Assembly: GCA_023399095.1 (NCBI GenBank)
Contig: JAEWQS010000082.1
Span: forward strand, 1-7,428
Source: Bacillota bacterium
GTDB lineage: Bacteria; Bacillota; Clostridia; Christensenellales; SZUA-584
Reading direction: 5' to 3'
Length of the DNA: 7,428 nt
The notes under the pieces were generated by a model. That model made no database searches and was not told where the DNA came from. It worked only from the letters and a program-made list of their open reading frames with translations. Below, piece after piece: positions 6,248 to 7,428 of this stretch. Position numbers and translations under genes: made by a program. Position 1 is the first letter of the stretch. The number at the start of each line of letters is the position of its first letter.

Positions 6248-6577
6248 TTATATTCGTTTTGCTTGTTCCATCCAATAGGTGCGCATCATCTCCACCATCT
6301 TCTTCGCTTCAGATATTGACAAAGCGTCGTTGTATAATGTCATTTCACTGAATATATGACCACAATGTTCAAGACTATCCTTTTCATAACCTCCGCATAC
6401 ACCTAAGATCCATTTCCCCATTAGGCATTTTCTATATTTAAACACATAATAATGCAAGCAGTGCAGGTCAAATTCTTTTGTACATTCTATTTTTACAGGA
6501 GGCTTTCCTAATTCATATGGATCTGCCAACCAATTAATCATAGCCAATTGTGCCGCATCGCGTTGCTTTGTGTCCAT
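6248..6577 (-). CDS. Hypothetical protein, 109 residues, no family recognised
   Basis: I do not recognise this protein. From the ATG at 6577 it has 109 residues, looks soluble (no signal peptide, no hydrophobic segment long enough to span a membrane), and seems to be mixed: a helical N terminus (AAQLAMINWLADP), an apparently beta-rich middle with HYYVFKY and GKWILGVCGGY (about 54-64), EHCGHIF, and an amphipathic C-terminal helix with MVEMMRTYWMEQAKRI. Five cysteines, two in KEFDLHC and YRKC, do not form an evident metal-binding pattern. The start is set by GGAGG 6 nt upstream; an upstream in-frame ATG would place that site inside the coding region. Codon use is clearly more AT-rich than lplA or the dehydrogenase gene. 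Start signal and length argue for a real gene; the function is unknown. Confidence 0.68.
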   Translation of the reverse strand: MDTKQRDAAQLAMINWLADPYELGKPPVKIECTKEFDLHCLHYYVFKYRKCLMGKWILGVCGGYEKDSLEHCGHIFSEMTLYNDALSISEAKKMVEMMRTYWMEQAKRI

Positions 6578-6583
6578 AACAAT

Positions 6584-6588
6584 CCTCC
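6584..6588 (-). promoter_or_regulatory. Ribosome binding site of the hypothetical 109-residue protein
   Basis: CCTCC on the + strand gives GGAGG on the - strand, 6 nt before the ATG at 6577. This ideal spacing favours that ATG over the in-frame ATG at 6592. A TATAAT on the - strand (6602-6597) lies just upstream but has no matching -35. Confidence 0.6.
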
Positions 6589-6693
6589 GCATTCCAATTA
6601 TAAATAATGGGCTTTTTTAGACTTTTAAAATAGATTAAGAAGTAGTAACAAAGAATCATTCATTAACATAATATACTATAATATTTAAATAGA

Positions 6694-6734
6694 GTGCAAC
6701 ATTTGGCGCAAAAAGAGGTGCAACACAATTGCAC
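6694..6734. repeat. Three GTGCAA motifs, two direct and one inverted
   Basis: GTGCAACA occurs at 6694-6701 and again at 6718-6725, a 24-nt period. The inverse TTGCAC at 6729-6734 makes a hairpin or palindrome with the second copy: GTGCAA, 5-nt spacer, TTGCAC. The layout suits a protein-binding site or a degraded element end. Function unknown. Confidence 0.5.
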
Positions 6735-6828
6735 AAATTTTCGCTTGTTCTGGTTTTCAATAAACATATGTAATATATTGATAAATTGTTCTGGGAGCAG
6801 TGTCTTCAATGCGCAGCATCTTCCTTTC

Positions 6829-6856
6829 TTGCATAGCCCACTGCGTTTTTTATATA
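6829..6856 (+). promoter_or_regulatory. Possible promoter of the membrane protein gene
   Basis: TTGCAT (6829-6834), 16 bp, then TATATA (6851-6856) form a fair sigma-A pair that would give a leader of about 80 nt. A competing extended -10, TGA-TATCAT (6912-6920), sits closer to the gene but lacks a -35. I cannot choose between them. Confidence 0.35.
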
Positions 6857-6944
6857 GATAGTGCAGGAACAACGCTTGCCTCCAACGAATATAGAATATG
6901 TTGGTTAGGCGTGATATCATATGCATCTGATATAGGAGGAAATA

Positions 6945-7428
6945 ATGAATAATATAAAAAGAATTTTTTGTATTCTGGCATTCACGGCAGTCGTCGTGCT
7001 GCTGGGCGCAACCGTTGTTGCTGTCATCACATACGAAGGCGGCTTTTCACCGTTAAACTCGTTTTTCAACGAACTCGGGCTTTTTTCTGGCGGATATTTT
7101 GCGGCATCGTTTTCGCTGCTTTTCAATCTGTCTTTGATTCTCTTCGGCCTTGTTTTCGGTGCGCTTATGGTCATTGACGGCCTTGAAAAAGCGACGATTC
7201 AGTCAACTGTGCTTGGCTTCTTTGGTGCGCTCACCGGTGTTCTCGCCATGGCGCAGGGCATATTTACGCTCAACATCTCACAGTATCACTATATCGCCTC
7301 TGCCGCGTTTTGCATCTCTGTGTTCGTGCTGTGCGCGCTATATGTGATATTTTCATTGCTTGAACGCGGCCGCAAACGCATTGTCGAATTGGTTGTGGCG
7401 GGCTGCGCGGGCGCTGCAAGCGCCGTGT
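6945..7428 (+). CDS. Multi-pass membrane protein, possibly DUF998-like (3' partial)
   Basis: The frame opens at the ATG at 6945 and stays open to the window edge (161 complete codons), so the gene is truncated by the window. A strong AGGAGG site (6934-6939) lies 5 nt upstream. A short basic N terminus (MNNIKR) leads into transmembrane segments at about residues 8-28, 53-77, 86-107 and 114-139, with a fifth beginning near 146, so it is an integral membrane protein. Between the first two helices, a polar loop reads SPLNSFFNELGLF (35-47), followed by FSLLFNLSLILFG; this pattern of a NxLSELG-like loop before a helix resembles the DUF998 family, a tentative match made from memory. The loop of five basic residues after the fourth helix (ERGRKRIVE) supports cytoplasmic placement. 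The role is unknown. Its base composition returns to that of the GC-richer genes. Confidence 0.8.
   Translation, partial: MNNIKRIFCILAFTAVVVLLGATVVAVITYEGGFSPLNSFFNELGLFSGGYFAASFSLLFNLSLILFGLVFGALMVIDGLEKATIQSTVLGFFGALTGVLAMAQGIFTLNISQYHYIASAAFCISVFVLCALYVIFSLLERGRKRIVELVVAGCAGAASAV

Larger units (their letters stand above)
6578..6944. other. AT-rich, gene-poor divergent intergenic region
   Basis: These 367 bases lie between divergently oriented genes and contain no convincing gene. They hold the ribosome binding sites of both flanking genes, a cluster of GTGCAA repeats (6694-6734), possible - strand promoter hexamers (TTGCAC at 6699-6694 with TATATT at 6675-6670) and possible + strand promoter hexamers. 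The base composition is far more AT-rich than the rest of the window. No transposase remnant or clear insertion-sequence end was recognised. Confidence 0.7.

Noticed and set aside
6663..6926. An 87-codon - strand frame in the gene-poor gap
   Set aside because: No Shine-Dalgarno before its ATG, an unusual Cys/Lys/Phe-rich translation and an AT-rich setting. It looks like a chance frame.

Overview
The window looks like chromosomal DNA from an anaerobic, low-to-mid GC Bacillota, most likely a Clostridia-type gut bacterium. This is inference. It rests on strong AGGAGG-type ribosome binding sites, sigma-A-like promoters with extended -10 elements, a FAD-dependent dehydrogenase and an orphan P-loop ATPase of kinds typical of Clostridia, and GC-rich genes separated by AT-rich gaps. 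No rRNA, tRNA, CRISPR array, complete mobile element or riboswitch was recognised.

Layout. Left (1-1888, + strand): the 3' part of a large FAD-dependent dehydrogenase (COG2509-like), then, 10 nt later, a MinD/Mrp-like P-loop ATPase; the two are probably co-transcribed. Next (1889-2894, +): a clear promoter, a cysteine synthase-family PLP enzyme whose substrate loop resembles O-phosphoserine-type CysM, and a perfect-stem terminator. That hairpin can also terminate the opposing unit (2912-4525, - strand), which holds a histidinol-phosphate-type aminotransferase with a TTG start followed by an isochorismatase-fold cysteine hydrolase. A divergent promoter region (4526-4637) separates this from a short DNA-3-methyladenine glycosylase I (+), whose promoter position predicts a leaderless mRNA. 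That gene collides tail to tail, with interlocked stop codons, with a lipoate-protein ligase A gene (-). Right (6248-7428): an AT-richer stretch with an orphan 109-residue protein (-), a 367-nt gene-poor gap carrying GTGCAA repeats, and the start of a multi-pass membrane protein (+, possibly DUF998-like) that runs off the window.

Together the genes cover cysteine formation, aromatic/histidine-type transamination, alkylation repair and lipoate salvage. They do not form one pathway; this reads as a mosaic of small housekeeping transcription units. I found no convincing undescribed multi-gene system. The best leads are the CysM-like substrate loop with Lys where the tuberculosis enzyme has Arg220, the predicted leaderless repair gene, the uncharacterised dehydrogenase-ATPase pair, and the orphan protein with its repeat-bearing upstream region.
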